A stretch of DNA of 64,000 bases, taken from positions 576,501 through 640,500 of the forward strand of contig CAHIKZ030000812.1 in the NCBI GenBank assembly GCA_903632075.3. The letters are read 5' to 3'. Origin of the DNA: Acanthosepion pharaonis (lineage: Eukaryota; Mollusca; Cephalopoda; Sepiida; Sepiidae). The notes under the pieces are model-generated. The model ran no database searches. It had not been told where the DNA came from and saw only the letters and a list, made by a program, of their open reading frames with translations. A program made the position numbers and the translations under genes. Within the stretch, counting starts at the first letter, position 1, and each line of letters begins with the position of its first letter. This document shows positions 12,059-24,960 of the stretch, piece by piece.

Positions 12059-12984
12059 CTGAAACGGCACAAGTGGTACAAAAATTCTCATGGACAATTT
12101 TTCATTTCTTCGTCAGTCTTCTGTTCTACTTACAGATAGTTTAATTACATGTTGGTTTCAAAAAATAAGGTTCACATGTCATTCTGATGTTATCCTTTTA
12201 ATTAGGAAATACGTTGGGAAAGCTAGAAACAGATTAACCAATACATTTCTCAAAAAGGAAATGAACAAAGTTCATTTCAAAGAAATACACAAACAAGGAA
12301 AACACGATTCGAACAGTAACGACAATTTGAACAAAGTCAAAGAAATGATAAAGGGACATATAGTGTCTTATTTAGGGAAATATATTTATCATGTTGCCTC
12401 CTAGACGAGCAGTATCTAAAAGAGTAAAACATGTGGGTTTTTTTACATCTAAACACATATATGTAAATATGTGATAAATGTATATATTTATATTTTTACG
12501 TAATTTAAAAAATTACTGTCATAATTTTAACACTACAACTACTGCTACAATATTACTACAAAATAAGAAGGGTCTCTAAGCCTGGTAAAGCATATACCAG
12601 ATCCGACGACGACAGTTACAGACAGTTAATATATGGGGTCTTCCAAATTACAGAAAATTTTTGCTTCCCTCGTAAGGAACCAAATATCTCTAAGGGAAAC
12701 GAAACACCATTGCACGCCGAGCAAGTATCTTTATGTTATCTCAGGAAAGACCTGACTTTTACTTCACATAAATATTCCCATGAAAAGCGCCTTCGGCTTA
12801 TTTCTTATGTTTATCTTCGGATGTTGGGAGATCTGATTTGTCATTCGTTCTGATATTGCCAGTCTCTGTCATAAGAAATGAGTATTATTGTCATTACATT
12901 CATTCAGAACACTGAATGCCGCTGTTGACAGACACATTGATACAAATGGATTACATTTCTCGATAGGAAGTCCACCAGTGGCAT
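12059..12984. other. No recognised gene; 104-codon ORF at 12090-12404
   Basis: A plus-strand frame from ATG 12090 to a stop at 12404 gives a lysine-rich 104-residue product with no motif I recognise, no signal peptide and no membrane segment. It lies in AT-rich DNA just after the minisatellite. It may be chance or a remnant of an unknown element. Confidence 0.25.
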
Positions 12985-14440
12985 ATTTTCATATTTCTAA
13001 ATAATAAAAGCCTAAATGTGTATAACAAGTAGCAAACAAGTATTTATTTGGAAATATAAAACCATGCCACTTTTTATATACCTTTCCACATTTTTATTTG
13101 GAAATATGAAAATATGCGACTCTTCATACACATTTATGCATTTTTATTTGGATTTATAAAAAATATGCTACATTTTATACACATTTATACTTTTTTTATT
13201 TGGAAATAGAAAATATGGTATTTTTATACAAATTTACCCATTTTATTGGGAAACATGAAAATATGTTAATTTTTATGCACATTGATGTTTTTTTTTATTT
13301 GGAAATATGAAAATATAGTACTTTTTATACACATTTGCGCGTTTTCTTACAAAATATTACAAAATATTAAAATATACTACTTGTTATGAACAATTACAAA
13401 TTTTATCTGGATATACTACGTTTTATACACATTTATTCGTTTTTATTTGGAAATATAAAAATATGCTACTTTTTAGACACATTTACTCTATATTATTTAG
13501 AAATATGATACTTTTATGCAGATTTCCGCCTTTTTATTTGGAAATACGAAAATATGACACTTTTCTTCACATGTATTCTTCTTAACTCAAATATAAAAAT
13601 TAGCATATTTTTATGGAAATTTAAGCATGTTTCTTTCGAAATATGAAAATATGCTGCTTTTCAAGCACAGTTATTTTTTTAATATGAAAATATGAAAATA
13701 TGTTTTTATAAATTTTATACACATTTAACCTTTCTTATTTGGAAATATGAAAATATTCTACTTTTATAAGATAAAATATATTTTTTATATACTTTATTAT
13801 TTGGAATTATGAAAATATGGTAATTTATTTGGAATTATGAAAATATGCTAATTTTATAAACATTTACACTTTTTTATTTGAAAATACGAAAATATGCTAC
13901 TTTTATACTGATTTATGCTTTGTTGTGCGGAACTATGTAAAATTGCTAATTTTTAAACAGATTTATGTTTTTTCGAAATGTGAAAATATGCTACTTTTTA
14001 TACACATTTACGCTTTTTATTTGGAAATATGAAACTATGCTAATTTTATACACATTTACACATTTTTATTTGCAAATATGAAAATATGCTAATTTCATAT
14101 ACATTTAAGCTTTTTTATGTTTTATATGCTTTTTTACATCTTTACGGTTTTTGTGTAGGCATACGAAAAATACTACATTACTGCTTTTTTATTTGGAAAT
14201 GTAAATATATAATATTTTTTATACATATTTCCGCTTTTTATTTAGAAATCTGAAAATATGCAACTTTTATACACATTTATGCTTTTATTTAGAAATATAA
14301 AAATATGCTAATTTTTATGCAAATGTACACATTTTTCTTACAAAATATGAAAATATGCTGCTTTTTATGCACATTTATGTTTTTTTATTTGGAAATATGA
14401 AAATATCCTACTTTTTATACACATTTACGAGGTATTATTA
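12985..14440 (+). repeat. Satellite A, ~50-bp diverged tandem repeat
   Basis: About 28 copies of a unit resembling ATTTGGAAATATGAAAATAT followed by GCTACTTTTTATACACATTT and ACGCTTTTT. The period is roughly 48-55 bp, with many substitutions and indels. The spacing and the block GGAAATATGAAAATATG recur across the array. No coding potential is visible. Confidence 0.9.
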
Positions 14441-14473
14441 TGTACATTATTTACCTTATTCGGACTATTGTCC

Positions 14474-14505
14474 TCATCTTTGTCGCTATATGGCGACAAA
14501 GATGA
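14474..14505. repeat. 13-bp-arm palindrome at satellite junction
   Basis: 14474-14486 and 14493-14505 are exact reverse complements (TCATCTTTGTCGC) around a 6-bp loop. It sits between the ~50-bp satellite and the ~60-bp satellite. Confidence 0.88.
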
Positions 14506-15304
14506 TAAGCAATAAAATGTGGATATCTTTCAAATTGAAATATCAAAAATATGATAAAAATGAAAAAAACAATCCAAATGTACATATTTTTCAACCTGAT
14601 GTAGCCAACGTGATAACAATGGAAAAATAATCAAAATGTACATATCTTCGAATTTAAAATAAACAAAATGTGATAAAAACAGAACAATAAACAAAATGTT
14701 TCGAACATTTTTTTTATGAAATACCTGAAATGTGATATAAACTGGAAAAATAATCGAAATGTATATACCTTTCAATTTGTAAAATCCAAAATGTGATGAA
14801 AATGGAAATATAATCAAAACATATATATCTTTCAATTTGAAATATCCAAAATGTTATATACATTGGAAAAATAATCAAATGTACGTATCATTTAATTTTC
14901 AAATCCATAATGTGATAAAAATAATCACAAAATACGTACCTTCCATTTTAAAATATCCAAAATGTGATAAAAATGATTAAATAATCAAAATGATTTTCTT
15001 TTAATTTGAAATACTCAAAGTGTGATATAAATTGGAAAAATAATAAAAATGTACATATCTTTCAATTTTATATATTCTAAATCTTTTAATTTGATATATC
15101 AAAAATGTAATAAGAATGGGAAAATAATTTAAATGTACATATCTTTCAATTAAAAATATCCAAAATATGCTAAAAATTAAAAAATAATGAGAATGTATTT
15201 ATATTTCAAATTGATGTATACAGCATGTGACAACAACCGAGAAATAATCAAAATATACAGATCCTTCAAATTAAAATATCCAAAATATGATTAAAAAATT
15301 GAAA

Positions 15305-15307
<3 letters not shown>

Positions 15308-15350
<43 letters not shown>
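15308..15350. repeat. (TA)n microsatellite in satellite
   Basis: Pure TA tract in place of part of a satellite unit. Confidence 0.95.
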
Positions 15351-15353
<3 letters not shown>

Positions 15354-15494
15354 TTCAATGGGAAATATACAAAATGTGATAAAATGGAAAAATATTAAAA
15401 TGTACATATTTTTGAGTTTGTAATATATAGTACATGTGATAAAAATTTAAAAACTGTATATTCAATTTTTAAATATTTAAAATGTGATAAAATA

Positions 15495-15497
<3 letters not shown>

Positions 15498-15542
<45 letters not shown>
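15498..15542. repeat. (TA)n microsatellite in satellite
   Basis: Second pure TA tract within the reverse-orientation satellite. Confidence 0.95.
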
Positions 15543-15545
<3 letters not shown>

Positions 15546-16075
15546 TTCAATTTCATATATCCAGAATATAATATATAAAAAAAATAATAAAGATGTTTTA
15601 TATCTTTTAATTTGAAATATCTGAAATGTGACAAAAATTGAAAAACATTGTCGATGTATATATCTTTCCATGTGAAATTTACTAAAAATTTACTAAAAAT
15701 TGAAAAATAATCAAAAATCACACATCTTTCAATTTGAAATATTCCAAATTTGAAATAATTTGGAAAAGAAATTATTAAGTATATTAAGAAAAATAATCAA
15801 AAAATAATAAGTATATATATATTTTTCAATTTAAAAAGCACAAAAGTTGATGAAAGGCTGAAATAATAGAAATCTTCATATCTTTTAAATTAACAAGCGA
15901 AAACACGAAGAAAATATGAAGAAAATCACAAAATAATGAAAAATATATATCTATCAATTTGAAACAAAAATTCTCAAAATGAGAAAAATAATGAAAATGA
16001 ACAAAATTAGATATAAAATATAAAAATAAAATACAGAAATAAAAATAAAAATAATTAAAATTAAAATAATACATT

Positions 16076-16799
16076 TGCGCTTTCGTTTAAAACCCTTATC
16101 TCTTTCTTTCTCTCTTTCTCTCTGTCTAAACTTCTCTTTCTATTTTTAACTCTCAACTAACAAGAAGGCAATCCTCAAATAAAAAGAGGAAGAAGAAAAA
16201 CGCCAGAATTTTGCAGGATGCTTATTTGTGACTGAAAAATGACAAAAATCAGGAAGGTTCTACGCTTAACTTCCGTTATAAAAAAAAAAGTGAAAAAAAA
16301 GAATACTGGAAAATAAAATAATTTTGGCCAATCAAAAAAATTGACATAGAGACTGGTCAAAACGGATATAAGCTGACAACTCTGAGATAGAAGCAGAACA
16401 GACGGGAAGAATGACGAGCAGAGACGTGAAGAAGTAGTTAAGAAGTCATCTGCTAATACTTCTTCCCTGCTTTGAGCCGAGAAAAACAATCCTACCACCC
16501 CAATCATGTTCTGACTTCAAAAACTACCAAAAAACTACTAGACTATATACAATCATAATAAAAAAATAGGTTTTATAAACGAACAATTTTATTACACCGA
16601 ATATCAAAGGGTTCACTCGTCACTCTAAAGAAAATAAATGAAAACATATTATTTATTTTATACTAGTCATTTCGTTTTATTCCAGAGTTTCCAATGAAGA
16701 AAATCCTATCAACATTATAGCCACAAACTTGTTTAATTTGCAATGTTCAAAATATATATAATTCATAGTAATCCATCGAGTCTAAAAGAACCCTCAACA
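16076..16799. other. No gene recognised
   Basis: Starts with a short pyrimidine-rich tract. A reverse-strand frame at 16175-16507 (110 codons, hydrophobic and F-rich) has no identifiable domain and lacks the look of a conserved protein. Confidence 0.4.
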
Positions 16800-17045
16800 G
16801 AATGCAGAAAGTACTGGACGGCCGTTTCGTCCTATTTGGAACTCCTCAGCAGTGCGTATCCACCACCGAGAATCGAACCCAGACCGTTACGATATAACGG
16901 AAGTGTCATACCACGGGAGCAATGGGCCTCGTTGACGAAGAAGAAACTAACTAGACTCAGTATAGCGCAGCTACTCACTAAATTCCGGTTTTGATAGCCA
17001 TCCAATATACTATACATAACCCAATGGATAGGGCCCCAAAAGCAA
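16800..17045 (-). mobile_element. SINE with tRNA-like head (Asp-like fold)
   Basis: The reverse strand of about 16845-16925 folds in part like a tRNA. It has an anticodon arm CCGTT-ATATCGT-AACGG with a 5-bp stem and 7-nt loop, then a T arm CTGGG-TTCGATT-CTCGG with wobble pairs, whose loop supplies a good B box (GGGTTCGATTC). The acceptor stem and D arm are degraded, so this is a tRNA-derived SINE or pseudogene and not a functional tRNA. Flanking sequence on both sides appears to belong to the same repeat, including ACGAAACGGCCGTCCAGTAC downstream of the tRNA region. It ends near the TA tract at 17057. Confidence 0.65.
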
Positions 17046-17054
17046 CGTCTTCTT

Positions 17055-17056
<2 letters not shown>

Positions 17057-17118
<62 letters not shown>
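17057..17118. repeat. (TA)n microsatellite
   Basis: About 60 bp of pure TA. Confidence 0.97.
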
Positions 17119-17120
<2 letters not shown>

Positions 17121-17697
17121 AAATAAATATACAGGATATAGCAAGCTTTCTGTTATGAAGTGGAGTACACCCTGGAACAGACGTTTTCAGGTCAACAGAT
17201 GGTAGCTCGACTGGCATTCGCTGTGGCGTTTTGCTTTTATAGCAATATCTCATTTACATAGAATACTACACATCTCTTAACCGAAATGGCTTTAATCCTT
17301 CGTTGATCTTTGACTTCTAATTATTCTTGTGAATCTAAACTGTCTTTCTTGATGTGTATTTTGGTTTCTTCCTCTTACGACTCCTCGTCAGATTTCTGTT
17401 CTTTATCATCCATAGATTGTTCAGTTTCATTAGTCCCTTCTTCCTTTTCATATTCTTCACCTTCAGATTCATCATCCATTTCTATATTCTCGGCTTCGAT
17501 TCTGCTTCTGAATTAATCCGCATGGGCCAGTACATCTTGCTCATTTTTCGTTAATATTCGTCTTCTCTGGATTAGATTATTTGTCTTTTTTATAACATAC
17601 ACTTACATTTGTTGAAAATGACATTCTTATGGGAACTCTAATCTGTCTAGCTATTCATGTGGAGGGACTTTGTAGTCTGGCGCCATGTGGAATTGTC

Positions 17698-18042
17698 CTA
17701 TAGCTTAACAGTAATCTTAGTAAGGAGAAAATGATTTAATATCATTTTCATAGTCTGCACATTTCTTTCTGCGATTCCATTCGATTGTGGGTGGTAGGGT
17801 GGTGTTTTATACAGGACGCGTCCAATTCGCATTAGCCACGAACACAAACTTACCTCGCAAAATTCTGCTGCATTATCTGAGACCAAAGTTTTAGGCCCCC
17901 GATTCTTTAAAAATATTGTTCTTAATACTTGTTTTTCAGTGGTGGATTTTCTGTCAGCAATCTTAACTACTTCGGGCCATCCCGAAAATGAATCCACTGA
18001 AATTAAAAATAGATCTATGCCTTTAATATGGGTGTGATTCAT
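17698..18042 (-). pseudogene. Gypsy-1 integrase core
   Basis: This 114-codon stretch is an integrase catalytic core of the Ty3/Gypsy type. The DDE triad appears preserved: Asp17 in VDSFSG, Asp56 in LVSDNAAEF and Glu92 in NGIAERN, with 35 residues between the second and third as in D,D(35)E integrases. The family signature PPYHPQSNG precedes the Glu. It ends early in a stop near 17698; a continuing C-terminal piece can be read just downstream in another frame. The enzyme would join retrotransposon cDNA to the genome, but this copy is a fragment with no intact protein around it. Confidence 0.85.
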
Positions 18043-18370
18043 GTGTACTCGAGCCCATGGTTCTTTTTCTTTAGGCCACGAGTGAATTTTGATTTGCCGA
18101 CAGTTTTTTTTATTTTATTTCAACACATTTTGGGCATCTTTTTACATAGTCTTCTACATCTCGAGAATATCCTGGCCATCACGCTTGTAATTTTAATCTC
18201 ATTTGTGTCGCCGTTATACTACAATGTACATAATCGTGTATACCATTTAGTACTTCTTTGCTTAACCTCTGTTCGTGTATTACAATATCTACATTGCATA
18301 TTATGACTTTCTCTACAGTTAACTTATGCCTTGATACATTTCAGGGTCTTTCTGTCATTGAACAATTGCT

Positions 18371-18655
18371 CTATGTATTTCTTTTTATTCTGTCTGAAAT
18401 TCTACTTAACACTGGATCTTGTATGGTTTCCATTCTGAGACGATTTAGGGGTAACATATCCATTTTAGACGTTTCTAATTTTTTACACCCGAAATTTAGT
18501 CTGGATAGCTCATCTACGTATCGAATAATATTCACCTTTACGGATATGATGTCGAAATCAAAGGCCATGGGTTTTAGAGTATAACTTAAAATTCTAGAAG
18601 ATGTGACTTTTGGTAATTCCTTTCCTGGGTTAAAACTCGAAACTTGTCCTAACAA
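18371..18655 (-). pseudogene. Gypsy-1 RNase H end and linker to integrase
   Basis: The piece SRILSYTLKPMAFDFDI resembles the end of Gypsy RNase H (SRxxRWALxLxxFDYDI), and VDELSRLNF corresponds to the conserved ADxLSR box in which Ala-Asp is replaced. It lies between RT and integrase in the expected order. Confidence 0.72.
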
Positions 18656-18899
18656 AAGATTCCGAGCTTTTTCTGTGCTCTATACTATTGCTAACGCTTC
18701 TTCTCAATATTTGAGTAGTTAGCTTCTTCTGAAATTAATTTTCTCGATTATTGGATGACCTTCTTGATATAAAATTGCAACTACAGCATGTTCATCTGCA
18801 TTTTTTATACTTTCAAAAGTTATATTTTGCCTTTGAGTCCATTTAAATTCTGTATTTTTTTTCCGTAATTCTGCAAATTATTCTATTTGGTCGCTGTAT

Positions 18900-19856
18900 C
18901 TAGGTAGGTATTTGCTATAAGAGGATTTCAGTTTGAAAAAAGGATTCTAATTATTTTTTAAAAATTTTTTGGTGTAGATACTTCCGATATTTTATCAGTT
19001 TATTGTCTGTTGTCTTTAGATATTTCGTGTCCCAAATACGATATTTTGTCGCAATTTATCGCTATATATCGTCATACCAACATTTTTTTTAATTTGTTCA
19101 AAACTTGTTCACTTTTTTAAAATCCGCTTTACTGTGAACACCTATGCATATATCGTCTTGATATACAATTATATTTTTTACCCCGACCGATAGAATCTTT
19201 TCAATTGCCTTTTGGAAAATATGCATTGAAGTCTTAACTCCAAATGGAAGATGTGTTCATCTTAATATGCCTATTGGGTATTAATTGTCATGACTTCTTT
19301 AAATTTTTCGTCAATTTCTATTTGATTATATGCCGACCTCAGGACAATCTTGGCAAAGTATTTAATTTCTGCTAATTTATGACTTGCTGTTTCTATGTTA
19401 GGTAAAGGAAATGAATCAGAGCATATCTGATGATTCACACCTACTTTGTAATCCTCACATATCCTGAAATTGTCATTGGGATTTCATATCGCAGCAATTG
19501 GTGAAGCCCAACTGCTATCAATTTGGATAACTTTCTCCAATATGCCTTGTTCTATTTTCTTTTTGCAACTACCATGGGTAGAATGAGAATAGGTATTTTT
19601 TTCAATATTCAAAATAAATCTTTTCTTTTAGTCTTTTAGTTTTGTTTTCGTTTTTTACTCGCTTTATATCCTTTTAATAATCCTATGTCAGGTTCTGATT
19701 TTATACAGTTTATTAATTTCGCGGTATCCACTTTTAAAAACTTTCCCAGGAGTCCATGTCTGTCTTTTTTTTGTCTCGAGAGTTCCTTCAAAGGAGCCTA
19801 GAGTTTTGATGACAGATCTATCAAATTGTTTTAAATTAAGATTACTTATTCTAGAT
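18900..19856 (-). pseudogene. Gypsy-1 reverse transcriptase
   Basis: Reading the reverse strand from 19800 down gives PIAAI and FRICEDYKVGVN-like pieces, then FPLPNIETASHKLAEIKYFA, then LRSAYNQIEIDE. These correspond to RT blocks 2 to 4; the motif-A aspartate before LRSAYNQ is replaced (KIVLRSAY instead of KIDLxxAY). Stops and frame changes break the domain. A weak IYSDKLRQNI-like stretch further on may be the remnant of later RT blocks. The N-terminal side ends at satellite sequence. Confidence 0.78.
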
Positions 19857-22800
19857 ATTTCAGATTAAAAGATATGTACATTTTGAATTTTTTTTCATTT
19901 TTATTTCATTTTGTATATTTGAAATTGAAAGATATAAGATATGTACATTTTATTATTTTTCAATTTGTATAATATTTTCCTTATTTGAAATATATGGACG
20001 TTTTTAATATTTTTCCGTTTTATCATATATTTAATATTTAAAATGGAAAGGCATGTACATTTTTATTATTTTTCAATTTTTATCACATTTTCGATATACA
20101 TATAATTGAATAATATGAAGATTTAAATTATTTTTCCAATGTATTTCGTATATTTCAAATGGAATATGTACATATCAATGATTTTCCAATTTCACTTTTA
20201 CATATTCCAAATTGAAATATATGAACATTTTGATTATTGTCCCAATTACTATACATTTTGGATGTTTGAAATTGAAAGATATGTACATTTTCATTATTTT
20301 TCAATTTTAGGACATTTTCTATATTTAAAATTTGAAATATATAAAAATTCTTAATATTTTTCTGCTTTTGTTAATACTTGATATTTCAAATGTAAAGATA
20401 TGTACATTTTGATTATTTTTGTAATTTTTATCAACTCTTGAACATTTCAAATTGAAAGATATGTACACTTTTATAATTTTCCAATGTATATCAGATTTTG
20501 AATATTTCAATTTGAAAGAAATATGCAATTTGTTTTTTTTTTCATTTTTATGACATTTTCGATATACAATGCAGATTTAGATTTTTTCCATTGTATGTCA
20601 CATTTCGTATATTTTAAATAGAATGATATGCACATATTGATTTTTTTTTCAATTCATATCATATTTTGTATATTTCAAATTGAAAATCTGTACATTATTA
20701 TTTTTTAATTTTTATTATATTTTGAATATTTCAAATAAATATGTACGTTTTGATTATTTTAGAATTTCCAACAGATTTTGGATATTTGATATTGAAATAT
20801 ATGGATATTTTTATTATTTTCCCAATTTTTGATATTTCAAATGAAAAGATATAGGTTTTGATTATTTATCCAATTTATATCATATTTTGAATGATTCAAT
20901 CTGAAAATAATGTACATTTTTATTATTTTTCCAATGTATATCATATTTTGAATGATTCAAATTGAAAGGTATGTACATTTTGATTATTTTTCAGTTTCTA
21001 TAACATTTTCATTATTTCAAATTGAAAAATATATGCATTTTTTTATTAATTTTCCAATTTACGTAACATTTCATTTATATCAAATTGAACAATGTGTACA
21101 TTTGTATTATTTTTAAAATTTTATCACATTTTGGATATATCAAATTGAAAGATATAAACATTTCTATTTTTCTGTTTTCATCAATTTGATAATTTTTTCC
21201 AATTTTTATAACATTACATTTATTTCAAAATCAGGATATGTATATATTTATTAATTTTCCAATTTATATCTCATTTTGAATATATCAAATTGTAAGATTT
21301 TGATTGTCTTCTCATTTTTATCATATTTTGGATCTTTTAATTGAAAGATATGCACATTTTGATCATTTTTCCAGTTTTATTATACTAAAAGACATTTAAA
21401 TTTTAATTAAGGTGAAAGATATGCACATTTTTTTCATTTTTATTACATTTTAGATATTTAAATTTGAAAGTTATGTGCATTTTTATTATTCTTCAATTTT
21501 TATCACATTTTCAATATTTCAAATTGAAAATTTTTGAACATTTTCACAATTTTTCACTTTTAGCGCATGTTAAATACCTCAAATTGAAAGATTCGAACAT
21601 TTTTATCATTTTTTTAATTTTTAATATTTTTCAATATTTATGCCACTTTGAATACTTCAAACTGAAATATATATACATTTTTTAATTTTACAGATCATAT
21701 TTCATATTCAATATTTCAAATTTCAGAATATGTACATTTTAATTATATTCCATTTATATCAGATTTGGGATGCTTTAACTTGAAAGATCTGTATACTTGC
21801 ATTGTTTTTCTATTTAACTAATTTTTTGAATATTTTACATTTAAAGATATACCAATTTTTTCTATTTTTCTATTTCTGCTTCATTTTGGATATTTCAAAT
21901 TGAATGATGTGTACAATTTGATTATAATTTGATTGGATAATTTTTCTATTTTAACGCATTTTGAATATTTCTAATTGAAAGAAACGTACATTTGGATTAT
22001 TCTTATATTTTTAGGAAAATTTTGATATTTCTAATTGATAATATATACAATAGGACCATTCTTCCAATTTTAGGACATTTTGGATATTGAAATTGATTAT
22101 TTGTCCATTCCTATCACATTTTTTGATATTTCAAATTAAAAGATATGTAGATTTTGAATATTTTCCATTTTATCACATTTTAGATATTTAAAACAGAAAT
22201 ACATGTATATTTTATTGTTTCCTTAATTTATAAAACATTTGGATATTTCTAATTAAAAATTCGGATAATTTATCAATTCTTATCACATTTTGAATATTTC
22301 TAATTGAAATTTGGTTTATTATTCCATTTTTATCCCATTTTGAATATTTCTAATTGAAAAATATGTACACTTTGTTTTATTTTCAATTGTCATCACATTT
22401 TGGATAATTTGGAATATTTTTATCTCATTTTGGATAATTTAGAATATGCATACATTTTTACGCTTTTCCCACTTTCTAGCACATTTTGGATATTTCTAAT
22501 TGAAAGATAAGTACATCTTGATTTTTTCTTCCATTCTTACCACATTTTTTGATATTTCAAATTAAGAGATTTGCCTATTTTGATTATTTTTCCTTTTTTT
22601 TTCATTTTTTTCACGTTTTGGATATTTTAAATAGAAATATCTGTACATGTTTTCCCAATTTTCCCAACTTTTGAATATTTCCAATTGGAAGACATATACA
22701 TATGGATTATTTTTCTGCTTTTAGCACACATTGGATATTTCTAATTGAAAAACATGTATATTTGGATTATTTTTCAATTTGTAGATTTTTTGGGATACTT

Positions 22801-23278
22801 CTAATTGAAGAAAATGTACATTTGGATTATTGTTTTAATATTAGCACATGTTCCATATTTCTAATTGAAAGATATGTACATTTGGATCATTTCTCAATAT
22901 TTAGCACATTTTGGATATTTCTAAAAGAAAGATGTGTACATTTTGATCATGTATCTACTTTAGCATATTTTTGATATATCTAATTGAAAGATATGTACAT
23001 TTGGATTATTTTTCCATTTTAAGAAAATGTTGTATATTTCTAATTGAAAGATATGTACAATTTTGATTATTTTTCCATTCTTATCACAGTTTTTGATATT
23101 TCAAATTAAAAGATGTGTGCATTTTGAATATATATCAATTTTTATTACATATCCGATTTTTCAATTATGTACATTTTTATTGTTTTCATATTTTCTAGTA
23201 CATTTTGGACATTTCTAATTGAAAAGTTATGTATATTTGGATTATTTTCCATTTTTAGTACATTTTTGATCATTTTAC
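19857..23278 (+). repeat. Satellite B, ~60-bp tandem repeat, forward orientation
   Basis: About 55 diverged copies. Up to ~21.9 kb the unit is close to TTTCAAATTGAAAGATATGT then ACATTTTGATTATTTTTCCA and ATTTTTATCACATTTTGGAT. From ~21.9 kb it shifts to a variant with TTTCTAATTGAAAGATATGT, ACATTTGGATTATTTTTCCA and TTTTTAGCACATTTTGGATA. Units are about 58-62 bp. Each unit looks like two related halves sharing ACATTTTGGATATTT. Short open frames of about 20 residues per unit are an effect of the multiple-of-three period. Confidence 0.93.
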
Positions 23279-23748
23279 CACACACATAAAATTTTCCATA
23301 GTTCAGAAATAATACTTGCGTGAATTAAGTATTGTTCATTTAACGTCTGACTGGATCAGTCGAGACAGAGTTCCTTTAGGATCACATTTTGGCGGCGTGT
23401 TGCGATGTACGAGTGACGTAGAAAAGTTAGGCTCGAGTCAGGAAGAGCAGGAACAAAGAGAAAGAATATCACACGTGTTGGGTTTATATATCTGCCTGTA
23501 TCACGTCATAGGATCATAATTGACTTGGCGCCTAAATTGACTCTGCACGTGAGAGCGATCTGATTGGTTGAAACTGACCAATCAGCAAGTTGGATGTACT
23601 GTGATTGACCAATGGTTTCTCGTTGATATTTTGTATGAAAGTAGGATGTTACTTACCAGATAGGAAGAGTGCATTTCCTAAAAAGAGGTAAGGCTGATTT
23701 GTTGTGGAAGATTCCACAGGTTAAACGATAGAAGACCTTGGAGATAGG
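23279..23748 (+). other. Gypsy-2 5' leader, possible LTR remnant
   Basis: GC content is higher than in the surrounding satellite and there is no satellite periodicity. The tract contains a repeated GATTGGTTGAAACTGACCAA-like palindromic motif at about 23560-23615. It most likely contains LTR and leader sequence of the retroelement, but without a 3' copy this cannot be shown. Confidence 0.4.
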
Positions 23749-24520
23749 ATGACGGGATTAGCAGATTTAGCATTCCCGAATCCGGAAATAAGCGAAAATG
23801 AGGCGATTCAGGCGTTGTTAACAGACGCTTTCATGGACGCCATCCGTGATGATGACGTGAGGGGTGACATTCTGAAGGGTGGGCCCTGTAGACTGAAGGG
23901 GACCCTAGAGGTAGCTAAAAATAGCGAAAGGATCTGGGAGAGAATAAGAAATGCCAGAGACCAGGGAAACCAAAGTTCCAGGGGTTGGAAAAGTACAGAG
24001 AAGGGCTCCAGGGATGGGATGGTGAACATAAAATCCCGTAAGGATGCGAAAGAGGAGGATTAGGAAGCCGAGGCTGACCCCAACCAGAAGGAATGGGATA
24101 TCCGGTACGGATTTTATAAGTCCACTCCGGTCCGGTACGGGCTGGTATACTGGATCTGTAATTACGGAGAACACAAGGCCAGAGACTGTCCCACCAATTG
24201 GTCCCACCTAGGTCTCTAGGTCCGAATTGCACTAAATGCGGAAGTTTGGGCCACAAGGCAAAGTGGTGCACAGATGCAAGGTATAGGAGACTAGGGATTA
24301 AGAAAATAGACATCCTAGTACCACCCGAGAAGAATAAGCGTTCGGGAAACGACAGTGGGACCCCGTAAAAAAATAAGAGGTAGGTTGGCCCCAATAAAAA
24401 TAAGACCTCTGAAGTACTGGACATGCGGTGTGGCTGGACATTTTTCAGCCAACTGTTGGCAATGTGGATAGGTTGGACACTTGAGAAGTAACTGTCCGGA
24501 GAAAGGGTACTGAGAGTGGA
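23749..24520 (+). pseudogene. Gypsy-2 gag with CCHC zinc knuckles
   Basis: An open frame of 104 codons (23749-24063), rich in Asp, Glu and Arg, is placed where a Gag capsid would be, and I see no stronger capsid match in it. After a stop, several zinc knuckles follow in changing frames. The clearest is CTKCGSLGHKAKWC near 24232-24275, a perfect CX2CX4HX4C; CNYGEHKARDC near 24155 and CGVAGHFSANC / CGxVGHLRSNC near 24425-24495 are others. Zinc knuckles bind nucleic acid in Gag. At least four in a row is more than the one or two common in Gypsy Gag. Stops separate the pieces, so no intact Gag remains. Confidence 0.72.
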
Positions 24521-24649
24521 AGGGGAAAGGAAAGCCCCAAAAGAAGCTGGCCTAGGGTAGTGAATGATGAGCCCCTATTGCCAGCACCCAGATCGAGACT
24601 TAAGAGAGATAGGGTTAGCCGACCGGGAATTAAAAATAAGGGGAGATTG

Positions 24650-24960
24650 AGGAATACGAACAGAGCCCAGATATTTCAGCTGTTTAAAGAGGGACCGGAC
24701 TTCACCTGTAATGTATTGGTGGGGCACAGACGCTAAAAGCTTTACTGAATTACTGGAGCTTCGGTCTCCCTAATAAATTCCAAGGTGTTTAGACAGCTGG
24801 GGTTACGTAGAAACTCCAACTCGTTGATTTCTTAATTAGCCAGGCAGATAGTAGTCAGATGAGAATAGAGAATATGATATGGCTACCTTCAAATTGGCAA
24901 GGACCACAGGTGAACTTAAGGTGTATTTAGCACCTGATTTGTGTGGGGAATAAATTTTAG
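24650..24960 (+). pseudogene. Gypsy-2 aspartic protease remnant
   Basis: The words TGASVSLINSKVF (about 24760-24800) match the start of a retropepsin (DTGAS-hydrophobic). The catalytic aspartate codon directly before TGAS is not intact: the reading there gives an asparagine-like AAT with a frame shift. Confidence 0.6.

Larger units (their letters stand above)
14521..16075 (-). repeat. Satellite B, ~60-bp tandem repeat, reverse orientation
   Basis: Tandem units resembling TTTCAATTTGAAATATCCAA then AATGTGATAAAAATGGAAAA and ATAATCAAAATGTACATATC. This is the reverse complement of the array at 19857-23278. Copies are diverged, and the array is interrupted by two TA tracts (about 15308-15350 and 15498-15542). 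Confidence 0.92.
17300..19856 (-). mobile_element. Ty3/Gypsy retrotransposon pol remnant (Gypsy-1)
   Basis: On the reverse strand the order is reverse transcriptase, RNase H tail, integrase and an acidic C-terminal extension, the order of Ty3/Gypsy pol. The 5' part (gag, protease) is missing because the element stops at the satellite starting at 19857. Downstream of the integrase, the reverse strand of about 17350-17540 is rich in Glu, Asp and Ser codons (EEYEKEEGTNETEQSMDD). Many stops and frameshifts occur. No LTR was identified at either end. This looks like an old, truncated copy embedded between SINE/TA sequence and satellite. Confidence 0.82.

Noticed and set aside
16175..16507. 110-codon hydrophobic open frame as a membrane protein gene
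   Set aside because: F-rich composition follows A-rich complementary DNA; no family or start context supports it.
22702..22974. Open frame of 90 codons with a 20-residue repeat
   Set aside because: Product of the 60-bp satellite period; neighbouring units carry stops in the same frame.
23915..24424. 169-codon reverse-strand open frame
   Set aside because: Shadow of the Gypsy-2 gag region; the plus strand carries the zinc knuckles.
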